The notes below the pieces were generated by a model. The model saw nothing but the letters and a program-made list of their open reading frames with translations. It ran no database searches and was not told the DNA's origin. A stretch of DNA of 64,000 nt from Acidobacteriota bacterium (GTDB taxonomy: Bacteria > Acidobacteriota > Blastocatellia > Pyrinomonadales > Pyrinomonadaceae), in assembly GCA_003222895.1 (NCBI GenBank), contig QHXI01000076.1:22632-86631 (forward strand). Reading direction: 5' to 3'. Shown here piece after piece: positions 1-9,078 of this stretch (position 1 is its first letter; the number at the start of each line of letters is the position of its first letter). A program made the position numbers and the translations under genes.

Positions 1-32
1 CGAAGTTTTTTGGGTGGCTTAGGTTCGCTTAA

Positions 33-476
33 TTACCTCGCCGAATTGAGTTCTAAGCCTTCCCGCGTAAAACTCAAGTAGCGCTGACGATCCGCCTCGT
101 CGATTCTTACGATGCGCGCCCCGATGAGATAGTTACAACCCAACTCGGCAGTATCCAAGTGCTCATAGCGGTTAGGCACGACAATCATCGTGATTGGGTC
201 TCCACCTAGTTCAAGCCGCAGATCCAGTTCGCGACCTTCGGCCGCGAGGTGATGGCCATGCAGATGAACTTGCGGCACCAACAAGGCCAGGCCGTTCGCA
301 CTTATGTCTCGCGTGTGGCCTTTCAGCGATTGCGACCAACGATTCGATCCGTTCCCATTGGTCGAACGGTGAAGCCCGATCGTGAAAACCAGACGCACGC
401 ACAGCCGCGGCGATTGCCGCCGATTTCTTAAATAGACACGCACGCGCGATGCTACGGAACGAACTAGTTCGGGCAT
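33..476 (-). CDS. PilZ-domain protein
   Basis: Small soluble protein (147 aa) with a PilZ-like pattern: an Arg-rich N-terminal stretch (RNRRQSPR, about residues 18-25) followed by TRDISANGLAL (about 55-65), which matches the RxxxR and D/N-x-S-x-x-G elements that bind cyclic di-GMP in PilZ domains. No signal peptide or membrane segment is visible, so it should act in the cytoplasm as a c-di-GMP receptor or scaffold. The start has a GAGG-type ribosome binding site. The partner is unknown; the next gene downstream lies outside the window. The PilZ assignment rests on motif reading alone. Confidence 0.7.
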   Translation of the reverse strand: MPELVRSVASRVRVYLRNRRQSPRLCVRLVFTIGLHRSTNGNGSNRWSQSLKGHTRDISANGLALLVPQVHLHGHHLAAEGRELDLRLELGGDPITMIVVPNRYEHLDTAELGCNYLIGARIVRIDEADRQRYLSFTREGLELNSAR

Positions 477-587
477 GGCTAACCTCTTTCTCGTGTGAGT
501 GAGGAAATCGATTAGTGAAAGGGTGGCAAGAAGGGCGGGGCTCGTCCGGCTAGTATTTTATCCACTAGCGAGCAGGGACGGCAATCA

Positions 588-1394
588 CTATTTTGGTTGA
601 ACGGATTTTCCGCCGTTATCCGCGCTTTTGATTGCTCCAGTCTGGTCCATCCAATACGAAAGTTTTCCCGTGTGTCCGTAACGAGTCGGTTCGGCGGTCG
701 CGATAAAAGTCTTTCCGCCGGGTGGGACGACGATGTGAGAATTGTAGCCGGACGATTTTGGATCGACTGTATCTGGAGAAATGAGCCCGGCGTTAATTAG
801 ATCCTTAAGCTCACCAAACGCGCCGTTGTGCGTCTGTGCGTAAAGTGCCTGAACGGCAATCAGCCGCTTCAGCAAATCTTCCGTGCTGCTTTGATTAAGA
901 TCGATGAGCGCATCGAGAAAATAGCGCGCCCCGGCTTTCTTAACATTGGCTTGTTCCGCTTCGGTCCCGATAATCCAAGCGCCATCGACGAGAATCAAAT
1001 CGGCCGGCTTCGAAGTTATCTGCGGCGTGGCATCAGCCAGCGGAATTTGCACAAACACCCGCGCCGTGTTGCCCGAAATTTTTTCGGTGTCGATTTGAAT
1101 TTGAGCTGGAACCTCTGCCGCCTGCCCTTCAAAAATTGGCCGCAGGTCTTCCATCTCCTCAGCCGTTAGATTCTCGACCGCAGATTTATAAACGGTCATC
1201 GACCAGGCGTCTTTGAAACGCCGCTCATGCATGGCTTTGTAGAAATCGCGCACCACATCGGAAGGACTACGCTGCGTTTGCGCGTTCACTGCGAAGCATG
1301 AAGCAAAAATAATAACCAGCAGAGCGATTGAAAAGGATTTGTAAAAACACAACGACTTGGAATGAAACATTAGTTTATTACCTTCGTCCCTCAT
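588..1394 (-). CDS. exported protein with pilin-like C-terminal domain
   Basis: A 268-aa exported protein. The first 39 residues contain a hydrophobic signal segment ending in VNAQ. An alternative start is Met9 (position 1370). The middle part (from SPSDVVRDFYKAM, about residue 43) resembles small alpha/beta NTF2-like or DUF4878-type domains. The C-terminal about 90 residues (QALYAQTHNGAFGEL ... YWMDQTGAIKSADNGG) look like the globular part of type II pseudopilins (GspG-like), where a Gly-rich 'GKTFIATAEPTRYG' strand precedes a final strand. It lacks the N-terminal prepilin methylation motif, so it is not itself a pilin. Role unknown; periplasmic or surface location inferred. Confidence 0.55.
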   Translation of the reverse strand: MRDEGNKLMFHSKSLCFYKSFSIALLVIIFASCFAVNAQTQRSPSDVVRDFYKAMHERRFKDAWSMTVYKSAVENLTAEEMEDLRPIFEGQAAEVPAQIQIDTEKISGNTARVFVQIPLADATPQITSKPADLILVDGAWIIGTEAEQANVKKAGARYFLDALIDLNQSSTEDLLKRLIAVQALYAQTHNGAFGELKDLINAGLISPDTVDPKSSGYNSHIVVPPGGKTFIATAEPTRYGHTGKLSYWMDQTGAIKSADNGGKSVQPK

Positions 1395-1474
1395 GAAATA
1401 CGAGGCGCGCTTAACTATAAACTACAAGCGCGCCCCGGATTAATCAGATTCAGAATCTGGCGAAAAGGTTTGAC

Positions 1475-4186
1475 TTAACCTGTTCCTGTTTTCGTCTTGA
1501 GAATGACCTCGCGGCCCACCAAATACAGCAGCAACATCAAAACGATGAACGGAATCATCGATAACAAGTCGCCGTTCGCGTTGCCAAACAGGGGGTTGTG
1601 CGCAGTCGACCAGTCTTCGATTGCTCGGTTGAAGTTTGCCAGGCCCTGTCTCGGCACGCCCTGCAGGATCGCAATCACGATCGCGGCCAACGCGCCGCCG
1701 GCAATATAACCGGAAGCCATCAGCACGCCGGGACTCTTATCAGTCTCCGCGACGATCTGATCTTCCGAAAGTTTTTTGTGCTTCAGCTTCTTGCGCAGAT
1801 ACTTATCGACCAGCAGGCGAATCATGCCGCCGATAAAGATCGGACTCGATGACGACAGCGGCAGGTAAACACCGACCGCGAACGCCAGCGAGGGAATGCC
1901 GCTCATCTCCAGGACGATGGCAATCATCACGCCGAGCAGGACCAGTCCCCACGGAAGTTGCCGATTCAAGATGCCCTTGATGATGTAAGACATCAGTGTG
2001 GCTTTCGGCGCGTCATACTTGGTGACCTGCGAGCCGTCGGGCCGCGTCTTATGAATGCCGTTGATGCCCGGGTCGGCGAGATAGACCGGCACGCCTTGAT
2101 CATTCACGAGGTAGCGGCCAGCTGGGCCGGCGGTGGTGTCGGTCTTGTGATACGGACGATACGAAGCGGAATCGGAATTCGCTTGCGGACCTTTTAATTT
2201 TTCCGGCGCGCCCGCTTGGGCCGGATCAACCTTCAGTGTCGCGGGAAAATTCTCTTCCATCTTGTACGCGACTTTGCCCGACGCATCGACCAAATATTCA
2301 CCGGGGTCGAGCCCGGCGACAATCGGCGCGGCAGCGTCATTTTTGAGAACGCGATAATTGCCCGGCGTCGTTGGCTTAATCTGATCAGTGAACCCGGGCA
2401 ATGAAGCGGCCTTCGTCGAATCGACCATGACGTTCTTGGTGGCCGGCTCAAAACTCAAGCGTTGCACGTAAACCGTCGCCGAATCGTTCAGCACTAAAAG
2501 AATTGGCCCGAGGATCAAGGCCGAAGCAAACGCGCCAACCAGGATGGCGATCTGTTGAAGCCTTGGCGTCGAACCCACCAGGAAGCCAGTCTTCAAATCC
2601 TGCGAAGTCGTGCCGCCGTTTGACGACGCGATGCAGACGATGCCGCCGATCGAAAGCGCGGTGATGTAATAGCTTGGGCCGGTCCAACCGATAACCAAAA
2701 AGATCAGACAAGTCAGCAACAACGTTGCTACCGTCATTCCCGAAATCGGATTCGAAGATGATCCAATCTCGCCCGTGAGTCGCGACGAAACCGTGACGAA
2801 GAGAAAACCGAACGCCACGATCAAGAGTGCGCCGATCAAATTAAACTTCAGATTCAACTGCGGGAATAACATGATCATGACGACCAGCACGATGATCCCG
2901 CCAATAACGACTTTCATCGACATGTCCTGATCGGTCCGGGGGGCGCCAGCCGTTGCCGCCGAACCGCCGCGAAGATCCGCTAGTCCGCCCTTCAATCCAT
3001 GCCAAATCGTCGGCAGTGATCGAAACAAGCTGATGATGCCGCCGGCCGCCACCGCGCCCGCGCCAATGTACAAAATGTAGGCGCCACGAATTTGCGATGG
3101 GCTCATCTCGCTGATGGGCACAGTTCCGGGCGGAAGGACGGTAGTCATTCCCGATCCGAAAAACTTAATTGCTGGAATCAAGACCAGGTAAGCGAGCACC
3201 CCACCCGCGCACATGATCGATGCGATGCGCGGCCCGATGATGTAACCAACGCCCAGCAGCGCCGGAGATATTTCCGCCGAAATCGATCCGGCTTTGAATG
3301 GCGCGCCGAAAACTTTTTCCGGCGTATCTTTCCAACCCTTGAAACCGGTCATCAGCACTTGATAAAGGAACCCAACACCCAGTCCCGCGAAGATCGTCTT
3401 CGCGCCCATTTGCTCCGTCTCAACTACTTCGCCGGCCCGATGCGCTGCGGCGCGCGACTCGTCCGACGCGCCAGCTTTTAGAACTTCCGCGCAGGCGGTG
3501 CCTTCGGGATATTTCAGATAGCCGTGCTGGGCAACGATCAGCGCGCGTCGCAACGGGATCATCATCAGGATTCCGAGCAAGCCGCCGAGCAATGCCACCA
3601 ACATTACGCGCGTTACTTCGAGGTCTAGCCCCAGGATCATGATCGCCGGCATCGTCACGCCCACGCCGAAAGCGATCGACTCGCCCGCGGAACCCGCCGT
3701 CTGTACGATGTTGTTTTCGAGGATGGTGGCGTCGAGCGATCCATTAAACGCCAGCCACGCCAGACCTAAGAAGAGAATTCCAACCAGAGCGATCCAATAA
3801 ATCGCCGCGCCGGTGCTGATGAGAAAATAGATGCTGGCGATACCTGCGGCAAGAATAAGAACCGCTAAGATTGCGCGGATTGCTATTGGAGCAATTCTTA
3901 TCTTAGAAAGAGCGCGAAACACGGTGATCGAGATTACGGCGACCGGAATCGACGCGCTGACTGTCAGACCAACTTTCAGCACCAGGTACAGCGAAGACGC
4001 GCCGAACACCATGCCGAGCAGCGTTCCCATGATCAACGGCAGCAGCGTCAGTTCCCGCAAGCGCACTCCAGCGGGAATGTACGGCCTAAAGTTTGTCAGA
4101 TATGGATTGTCTGGTTTGAATCCCACTCGATCGGGGAATTCCTGCGCGGCCGCGGCTTCGTTGGCGCTGATGTTTTCGCTGGACAT
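1475..4186 (-). CDS. OPT-family oligopeptide transporter
   Basis: A 903-aa polytopic membrane protein with many hydrophobic helices and the hallmarks of the OPT family of peptide/metal-chelate transporters (N-terminal RELTLLPLIMGTLLGMVFGASSLYL and SNGGTTSQDLKTG in the middle). OPT proteins are proton-coupled importers in the inner membrane. A hydrophilic insertion of about 130 residues (about 590-720, rich in Pro, Asp, Gly and Tyr) separates two transmembrane blocks and is probably a periplasmic loop. A peptidase-like lipoprotein is encoded divergently 268 bp away, which suggests peptide use. The transporter family is clear; the exact substrate is not. Confidence 0.9.
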   Translation of the reverse strand: MSSENISANEAAAAQEFPDRVGFKPDNPYLTNFRPYIPAGVRLRELTLLPLIMGTLLGMVFGASSLYLVLKVGLTVSASIPVAVISITVFRALSKIRIAPIAIRAILAVLILAAGIASIYFLISTGAAIYWIALVGILFLGLAWLAFNGSLDATILENNIVQTAGSAGESIAFGVGVTMPAIMILGLDLEVTRVMLVALLGGLLGILMMIPLRRALIVAQHGYLKYPEGTACAEVLKAGASDESRAAAHRAGEVVETEQMGAKTIFAGLGVGFLYQVLMTGFKGWKDTPEKVFGAPFKAGSISAEISPALLGVGYIIGPRIASIMCAGGVLAYLVLIPAIKFFGSGMTTVLPPGTVPISEMSPSQIRGAYILYIGAGAVAAGGIISLFRSLPTIWHGLKGGLADLRGGSAATAGAPRTDQDMSMKVVIGGIIVLVVMIMLFPQLNLKFNLIGALLIVAFGFLFVTVSSRLTGEIGSSSNPISGMTVATLLLTCLIFLVIGWTGPSYYITALSIGGIVCIASSNGGTTSQDLKTGFLVGSTPRLQQIAILVGAFASALILGPILLVLNDSATVYVQRLSFEPATKNVMVDSTKAASLPGFTDQIKPTTPGNYRVLKNDAAAPIVAGLDPGEYLVDASGKVAYKMEENFPATLKVDPAQAGAPEKLKGPQANSDSASYRPYHKTDTTAGPAGRYLVNDQGVPVYLADPGINGIHKTRPDGSQVTKYDAPKATLMSYIIKGILNRQLPWGLVLLGVMIAIVLEMSGIPSLAFAVGVYLPLSSSSPIFIGGMIRLLVDKYLRKKLKHKKLSEDQIVAETDKSPGVLMASGYIAGGALAAIVIAILQGVPRQGLANFNRAIEDWSTAHNPLFGNANGDLLSMIPFIVLMLLLYLVGREVILKTKTGTG

Positions 4187-4260
4187 CAGTTCTAACCTCC
4201 GACTAGTTTTGCAAAGCAGGGAGAATTGTTGGGAAAGACAGCGTTACTTTACACTTGAAC

Positions 4261-4371
4261 GAGCTAAGAGCAAAGCGCTTAGAGGAGGAGAAGCAACAGC
4301 GCAGGAAAGTGCTCCGGCCCTCACTTATTTGGCTTGTGATCCTTCTCAACTTTGCGCTTTGCTCTTAGCTC
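4261..4371. repeat. 111-bp element with perfect 18-bp terminal inverted repeats
   Basis: The 18 bases at 4261-4278 are the exact reverse complement of 4354-4371 (GAGCTAAGAGCAAAGCGC / GCGCTTTGCTCTTAGCTC), separated by 75 bases. It lies between the divergent OPT transporter and peptidase genes. The structure is like a miniature inverted-repeat element; no transposase is present in the window. It could also form a cruciform or long hairpin in RNA. Confidence 0.75.
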
Positions 4372-4454
4372 CCAGCCGCCAGGATCGTTGACTTATTCAA
4401 GCATATCGCATACAAGCAACCTGCTTTTGACACCAAACAATTTGAGGAGTTGCT

Positions 4455-5705
4455 ATGACGCGTCGAATTCTCTTGTTAGTACTCTGCCCGACCGCAAGCC
4501 TTGTCTTGCTTTCATGTCAGCAGATGCCGAATCAACCTGTCGCGACTGAAAACAAACCTGCTGCAAGTTCGGAAGCAACGAAGAAGGCCGCGGCTTATGA
4601 CGCCGAAGCCGTCGCCAATCGCTTGATCACCCAAGTCGTGGGCGTGAAGGAGAACGACGTTGTCTTTATTAACGGCGGCGTGCGCGATCTGGAGTTGCTC
4701 GAAAATCTGAACACCGACACGCGCAAAGCCGGCGCCTGGCCGCTGCTCACGATCAGCAGCGATCGCATGGGCAAGAAATACTATGAAGAAGTTCCCGAGA
4801 AATACGATACGCAAGCGCCCGATCTCGATCTGAAGTTGGCGACGCTCCCAACCGTATCGATCAGCATCGACGCCAATGAGAGTGAGGGGTTGCTCGCTGA
4901 CGTCTCGCCAACGCGGCTTGCGAATACTGCTAAAGCCGGACAGCCGGTGGGCGATCTCTACCTAAAACGAAATGTTCGCTCAGTCGCGATTGGCAACGAT
5001 CTCTATCCGACTGAATGGCGCGCCAAGCGTTATGGCATTTCGTTGGACGAGCTGACGAAGGCTTTTTGGGCGGCGGTGAATACGGATTACTCGGGTGTGC
5101 AGGCGACCGGCGAGAAAGTTAAGACAACTCTGTCGACTGGAAAAGAACTTCACATTACCAGCCCCGAAGGAACCGATCTGAAACTTAAGATCGAGGCACG
5201 GCCCTTCTTCGTCAGTGATGGAATCATTTCTGCCGAGGACGTTCAGAAAGGTGGACCAGCGGTTTCTGTCTATCTGCCTGCCGGTGAAGTTTACTCGACG
5301 CCTGTCGCCGGAAGCGGTGACGGAAAAGTTGTGATTGCGCAAACCTTTTACCAGGGCAAAGAGATCACGAATCTGACGCTGATGTTTGCCGGCGGAAAGA
5401 TGACGTCAATGACCGGGAGCGGCGCGGGATTCGATCCATTCAAGAAGGCGTACGACGCGACCACCGATTCCAGCAAAGATTTGCTGAGTTACATCGATTT
5501 CGGCATCAATCCGAATCTGAAAATTTGGCCGGCAAGCAAACTCGGCAATTGGGTGCAAGCCGGAATGGTCAGTATCGGGACCGGAAATAACACCTGGGCC
5601 GGAGGTGATAACAAGGCTGCGTTCGACGCAGGCGGTCATCTCGGCGGCTGCACGGTGACGCTGGATGGAAAGACGATTATCGAGAAGGGTGAGTGGAAAA
5701 GTTAG
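4455..5705 (+). CDS. M29-like aminopeptidase lipoprotein
   Basis: A 416-aa protein with a lipoprotein signal (hydrophobic core then SLVLLSC, lipobox Cys near residue 22), so it should be anchored on the periplasmic side of a membrane. The C-terminal half carries the PAGEVYSTPV motif (about residue 275), matching the N-L-P-x-G-E-V-F/Y metal-binding Glu motif of clan MQ/M29 thermophilic aminopeptidases, followed by the FGINPNL and GNNTWAGGDN segments typical of that fold. Some M29 metal ligands look altered: the segment after FGINP has GTGNN where His-containing motifs are usual. It may therefore be a divergent or inactive peptidase. Start preceded by GAGGAG. Confidence 0.65.
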   Translation: MTRRILLLVLCPTASLVLLSCQQMPNQPVATENKPAASSEATKKAAAYDAEAVANRLITQVVGVKENDVVFINGGVRDLELLENLNTDTRKAGAWPLLTISSDRMGKKYYEEVPEKYDTQAPDLDLKLATLPTVSISIDANESEGLLADVSPTRLANTAKAGQPVGDLYLKRNVRSVAIGNDLYPTEWRAKRYGISLDELTKAFWAAVNTDYSGVQATGEKVKTTLSTGKELHITSPEGTDLKLKIEARPFFVSDGIISAEDVQKGGPAVSVYLPAGEVYSTPVAGSGDGKVVIAQTFYQGKEITNLTLMFAGGKMTSMTGSGAGFDPFKKAYDATTDSSKDLLSYIDFGINPNLKIWPASKLGNWVQAGMVSIGTGNNTWAGGDNKAAFDAGGHLGGCTVTLDGKTIIEKGEWKS

Positions 5706-5753
5706 ACCGCAGGAAGCAGGAAGGAGCGGACGAGCCTTCTGCCAAGACAAATA

Positions 5754-5788
5754 AATAAAGCGGAGACTCGAAATGTCTCCGCTTTATT
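5754..5788. terminator. bidirectional terminator hairpin
   Basis: A perfect 14-bp stem (5754-5767 with 5775-5788: AATAAAGCGGAGAC / GTCTCCGCTTTATT) and a 7-nt loop lies between the converging peptidase and VWFA genes. The A/T-rich ends give a U-tract in both directions, as expected for a shared rho-independent terminator. Confidence 0.85.
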
Positions 5789-5819
5789 ATTTACGAGTCT
5801 TCTGCTTTCTGTCTTCTGC

Positions 5820-7085
5820 CTACTGCTTTCCGCCTCCGGTCTTACCACCGCTTGCAGCATCAGGTTTCGGCGCGTTGTAAACTTCGCGGGCGCGCACGAC
5901 ATAGGCTTTATCGTCATACTGGCCGTCGCCATCGACATCGACCTTTACGACGATCTTGTGCGACTTGCCGTCGGCAATGTCATCTGGTTTGAAACCAAGG
6001 CTGTACTGACTGCGAAGCAGCGCATTAATCGATCCGAGTACGTCCGGCAATTCACCTTCGAAGGTCACGGGATAAAAAGCGCCGCCGCTTTCCTTGGCGA
6101 AAGTCTTCATCGTGTTGTCGGCTTGCAGGAATGTCATGCGATCGATCGGAATGCCACCGATGTTGGAGCCACGACCGGGATCCATCAAGTCACCATACTT
6201 CTTCACAAATAACTGTCCGGTGCCGACGATGTAGATCGGAATGCCGGCGTTCTGCACGATCTTACGCGCCTGGTCCATGTTGATCTTGCTGAACGTGTCG
6301 AGCCCCGAAGCCACCAGCAACACCGCTTTGCGCCGGCCTCCAGGCACGGAGACCATGCCCGAATACTCCGTCGTGCGTTCCTTGGCATTTTCTAACACGA
6401 CCGAATCACCGCGTCCGCCGACGAGCGTCAACTTTAACGCATCGTAAAGATTGCTTTCGCTGAAAGCGGGTTGGTTGTGTAACAGCAAACTGATGACTTG
6501 CTGAATTCGGTTCGGATCGTTTGTGAAATCGGTAAGCGGCGTTGGCCGCATATCATAGGCAATCACTGAAACGAAATCTTCCGGTTTGATGAACTGCGAC
6601 AGGAACATCGCCGTGGGACGAATAACTTCATTCTGGCCTTCTTCCATGCCACCGCTCCCGAAATAGCCGATGCGTTGCGCGGTCCTGCTATATTCGACCA
6701 CCAACGAAACTGTAATTGGAGCTTCGGGAGTCGAAAAGTTCGTAATGTCTTTCTTTACGCCATCGACGAAAATCGCAAAGTTGCTTTGCTTCAACTTGAG
6801 TTGTGGCTGGCCGGTCTTCTTGTTGTAAACGACCGCATCGACGTTGACGAGGTTTGTAGTTACCGAAACCTTCTCAGCTTCCTGCGGCTTGCCGACGAGA
6901 TCGGGCGGCAAAGGCTCTTGCTTTTGTTCGTCGGTTTGGCCCTCGGGCGGTCGCTTGTTCTTTTTTTGATCGGAAGCGGGTGGTTGGCGGCGAGCCTGCG
7001 CATAGACAAACGAAGTTGCGCTAACTGCAAAACTAAACACGATTCCGGCGATTAGAGCGAGACGGAGAGAAAAATTCCTATTCAT
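5820..7085 (-). CDS. VWFA-related exported protein (acidobacterial type)
   Basis: About 421 aa from the ATG at 7085, which has AGGA five bases upstream; a longer in-frame start at 7124 is less likely. A signal peptide (LALIAGIVFSFAVSATSFVYAQA) is followed by a charged Pro/Lys/Glu-rich linker, the segment VSVTTNLVNVDAVVYNKKTGQPQLKLKQ and then a von Willebrand A-like domain. The first-half motif is characteristic of the VWFA-related family expanded in Acidobacteriota. The usual MIDAS DxSxS is degenerate (VVEYSRTAQ), so metal-dependent ligand binding is uncertain. Secreted or periplasmic; function unknown. It is useful here mainly as a lineage marker. Confidence 0.85.
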   Translation of the reverse strand: MNRNFSLRLALIAGIVFSFAVSATSFVYAQARRQPPASDQKKNKRPPEGQTDEQKQEPLPPDLVGKPQEAEKVSVTTNLVNVDAVVYNKKTGQPQLKLKQSNFAIFVDGVKKDITNFSTPEAPITVSLVVEYSRTAQRIGYFGSGGMEEGQNEVIRPTAMFLSQFIKPEDFVSVIAYDMRPTPLTDFTNDPNRIQQVISLLLHNQPAFSESNLYDALKLTLVGGRGDSVVLENAKERTTEYSGMVSVPGGRRKAVLLVASGLDTFSKINMDQARKIVQNAGIPIYIVGTGQLFVKKYGDLMDPGRGSNIGGIPIDRMTFLQADNTMKTFAKESGGAFYPVTFEGELPDVLGSINALLRSQYSLGFKPDDIADGKSHKIVVKVDVDGDGQYDDKAYVVRAREVYNAPKPDAASGGKTGGGKQ

Positions 7086-7223
7086 AGCAATCCTTTTCTG
7101 GAAACCGAGGCAGGCCGAATTCAACTGAAGCGACTATATGGCGCTCTCGCGAGCGCGGTCAAGCTGGCCCGATTGCGACCTGAGAGTTTGTGATGCGGGA
7201 TTTGGGGCGCAAGTTGGCAAGAA

Positions 7224-7353
7224 TTTGGAGCGCGGTGGCAAGCACCGGGGTCCCCGGCGCGGCAGCCGCGCTGGGGTGGTCGTCGCGCGACACCGCTTTG
7301 GATGATCTCAATTCATTGAAAGCGCCGTCGCCGCTCCGCCGGCGCACTCCAAA
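7224..7353. repeat. interspersed palindromic repeat cluster
   Basis: Two neighbouring GC-rich units fill most of the gap between the VWFA and lectin-like genes. Unit one (7224-7302) runs from TTTGGAGCGCGGTGG to CACCGCTTTGGA and folds on itself. Unit two (7319-7353, AAAGCGCCGTCGCCGCTCCG...) recurs with few changes at 55601-55643 beside the cytochrome b gene. This is a dispersed repeat family of the genome rather than a regulatory site of one gene. Confidence 0.75.
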
Positions 7354-7356
7354 TAC

Positions 7357-8133
7357 TTATCGTGAGCCGCTTGCCTCGGCTTCGATCACGACGTCGAACG
7401 TGCCCGAGTTATCGCTCAGATTTCCTTCGTTTACGCCCAGAAACAGCACGCCATCGCGCTGCGCGACAAAATCGCGGCCGCGACCAACGAAGATAAAGTC
7501 GTCATTATCGTCGCCGATGACGGCGATTAGGCCGCCCGTCGGTTGATTGCGCATCAGCTTGTCCCGGTCGGGAATATTCGGCAGACCATCCGCGGTCGCC
7601 GAACGATTATTGCCGAGACTTACCCGGCCTGACGCGCTGATCCGCAGGCGCTGGCCGCGACGAACCACCAGGCCGCTGTTCGTCCATCCGTTGCTCGAGT
7701 TATCAGCGCGCACGCGCACGTTGACTTGAAAGAACGTCGGATTCGAACTCGTCGGCGGATTGTTGGTCTGCGTATTGGTCGGAGGTTGATAGCTCGGCTG
7801 ATTATTCGTGGGTTGATTGTTCGTCGGCTGCTGATACGGAGGCTGATAAGTCGGTTGCGAGGTGTTGCCGCTAGTGTCATCCGTTGGGCCGCTGGCATTT
7901 CCGGCGGAATCAAATTCGATCGAATCCACGTCTTCCATGTAGACGGTGATGCGGCTCTTGCGACCACGCGCGCCTGACCCGACCATAATCGTGAATTGCT
8001 CGTTCTTGAAACTAACAATCTGCCCGCGAATGACGCTGCCGTCCTTCAAACGAATGGTGTCGGCCAGAACGACTAAGCCGGCAGCGAAGACGAGCGCAAC
8101 AACTATGAGGCGGCGAACGAAAAACTTTTTCAT
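7357..8133 (-). CDS. secreted protein with LecA-like (PA-IL) domain
   Basis: About 258 aa from the second of two adjacent ATGs (GGAGG five bases upstream). An N-terminal signal peptide precedes a short beta-rich segment (DTIRLKDGSVIRGQIVSF), often seen before such domains. A low-complexity Pro/Gln/Asn/Thr linker (about residues 80-135) leads to a C-terminal domain of about 120 residues. That domain has the pattern of galactose-binding PA-IL/LecA lectins: GWTNSGLVVRRGQRLRISASG, then GGLIAVIGD, then LFLGVNEGNLSDNSGTFDVVI. In the family this domain binds galactosides through calcium at the NEGNLSDN loop. Presumably secreted; sugar binding is inferred from the motif. Confidence 0.75.
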   Translation of the reverse strand: MKKFFVRRLIVVALVFAAGLVVLADTIRLKDGSVIRGQIVSFKNEQFTIMVGSGARGRKSRITVYMEDVDSIEFDSAGNASGPTDDTSGNTSQPTYQPPYQQPTNNQPTNNQPSYQPPTNTQTNNPPTSSNPTFFQVNVRVRADNSSNGWTNSGLVVRRGQRLRISASGRVSLGNNRSATADGLPNIPDRDKLMRNQPTGGLIAVIGDDNDDFIFVGRGRDFVAQRDGVLFLGVNEGNLSDNSGTFDVVIEAEASGSR

Positions 8134-8377
8134 CATGACCTCCAGTAAGGAAACCGAACTTTTCTTGTCAGTATTGCTTGTGACGGATCAGTCGCGAGGA
8201 GAGACAGCGAAACTAAGAGACGAAAACACCGAGGCTTCGTGAGCGAGGGCCTGATTTCGAGACCGCGCGGCATTAAGAAACGTCGCAAACTCCCATCTCT
8301 TCAATCTAACGAGCGGAAGTTTACCACAACCACGCGCGAACAGTAGTCGTTAATTAGCGGACGCGTTCTGGAAGTTT

Positions 8378-9064
8378 TCAATGCGACGTGTCGTCGGTGT
8401 GCAGCGCGGAAACCATCAAAGTTCGCAATGCATTCTGATAAGCCGCTTGCGAATCTGATTGGTAAGGAACGACGGCGTAGTGAATTCGCGCGCCTGAAAC
8501 ACTGAAGAAACTGTGATATGCGAGATAGTGTTTGCTTGCGGTCAAAGTTCGCAACGTCGAATGCAAACTTGGATCGAGAAATACAAAATAGACTGCATCG
8601 CTTTGCGGTTCACCGAGTTGTCCGCCATTGAACAGATCCGTCAACACATCCTGAATTTGCAAGTCGCTGATATTCCGATCGCCGGCAACATCGAGTCTCT
8701 CCAGACTAAAGGTTGGACCGAATCGATTGCTTATTCCTGCCTCAGTAACTTCGTCCATTTGCGCGTGATCGCGAATCGTCGAAAGCAACTTGCTCAATCT
8801 TGTTTCGCGGGCGCGCAGCGAAGTATCGGCCCAGCCCGGGCCAAGAAAAATGCTGTATTGAGAGAAATCCGAGACGTTGGTTTGACCCGGTTTCACCAGG
8901 CCCGTCAATGGGCCACTCGCTGGTTGGATCAAAAAAGCCTGGCCGCCATCTTCATTGAGAACCACCTTCTCGCGCTGGTCCTGCCGCTCTTGCGGCCATG
9001 GCTGTTGCGCGGAAGCGATTGCCGCGCAAGCCAGAATGATTGGAGCAATAAGCTTAATTCGCAT
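8378..9064 (-). CDS. exported EXORDIUM-like protein (tentative)
   Basis: A 228-aa protein with a signal peptide (cleavage near ASAQQ). The mature part has the order IFLGPGW ... LSKLLSTI ... GPTFS ... DLQIQDVLTDLF ... DAVYFVFLDP ... YLAYHSFF ... IHYAVVPY. This resembles the plant phosphate-induced/EXORDIUM region (FxGxW, YfVF, YHxxF, YAVvp), for which bacterial homologues exist. Biochemical function is unknown in those as well. It is followed 14 bp upstream by the stop of the frameshifted exported protein on the same strand, so the two may be co-transcribed. The family assignment comes from remembered motif order. Confidence 0.45.
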   Translation of the reverse strand: MRIKLIAPIILACAAIASAQQPWPQERQDQREKVVLNEDGGQAFLIQPASGPLTGLVKPGQTNVSDFSQYSIFLGPGWADTSLRARETRLSKLLSTIRDHAQMDEVTEAGISNRFGPTFSLERLDVAGDRNISDLQIQDVLTDLFNGGQLGEPQSDAVYFVFLDPSLHSTLRTLTASKHYLAYHSFFSVSGARIHYAVVPYQSDSQAAYQNALRTLMVSALHTDDTSH

Positions 9065-9078
9065 ACTCTCTCCCAGGA

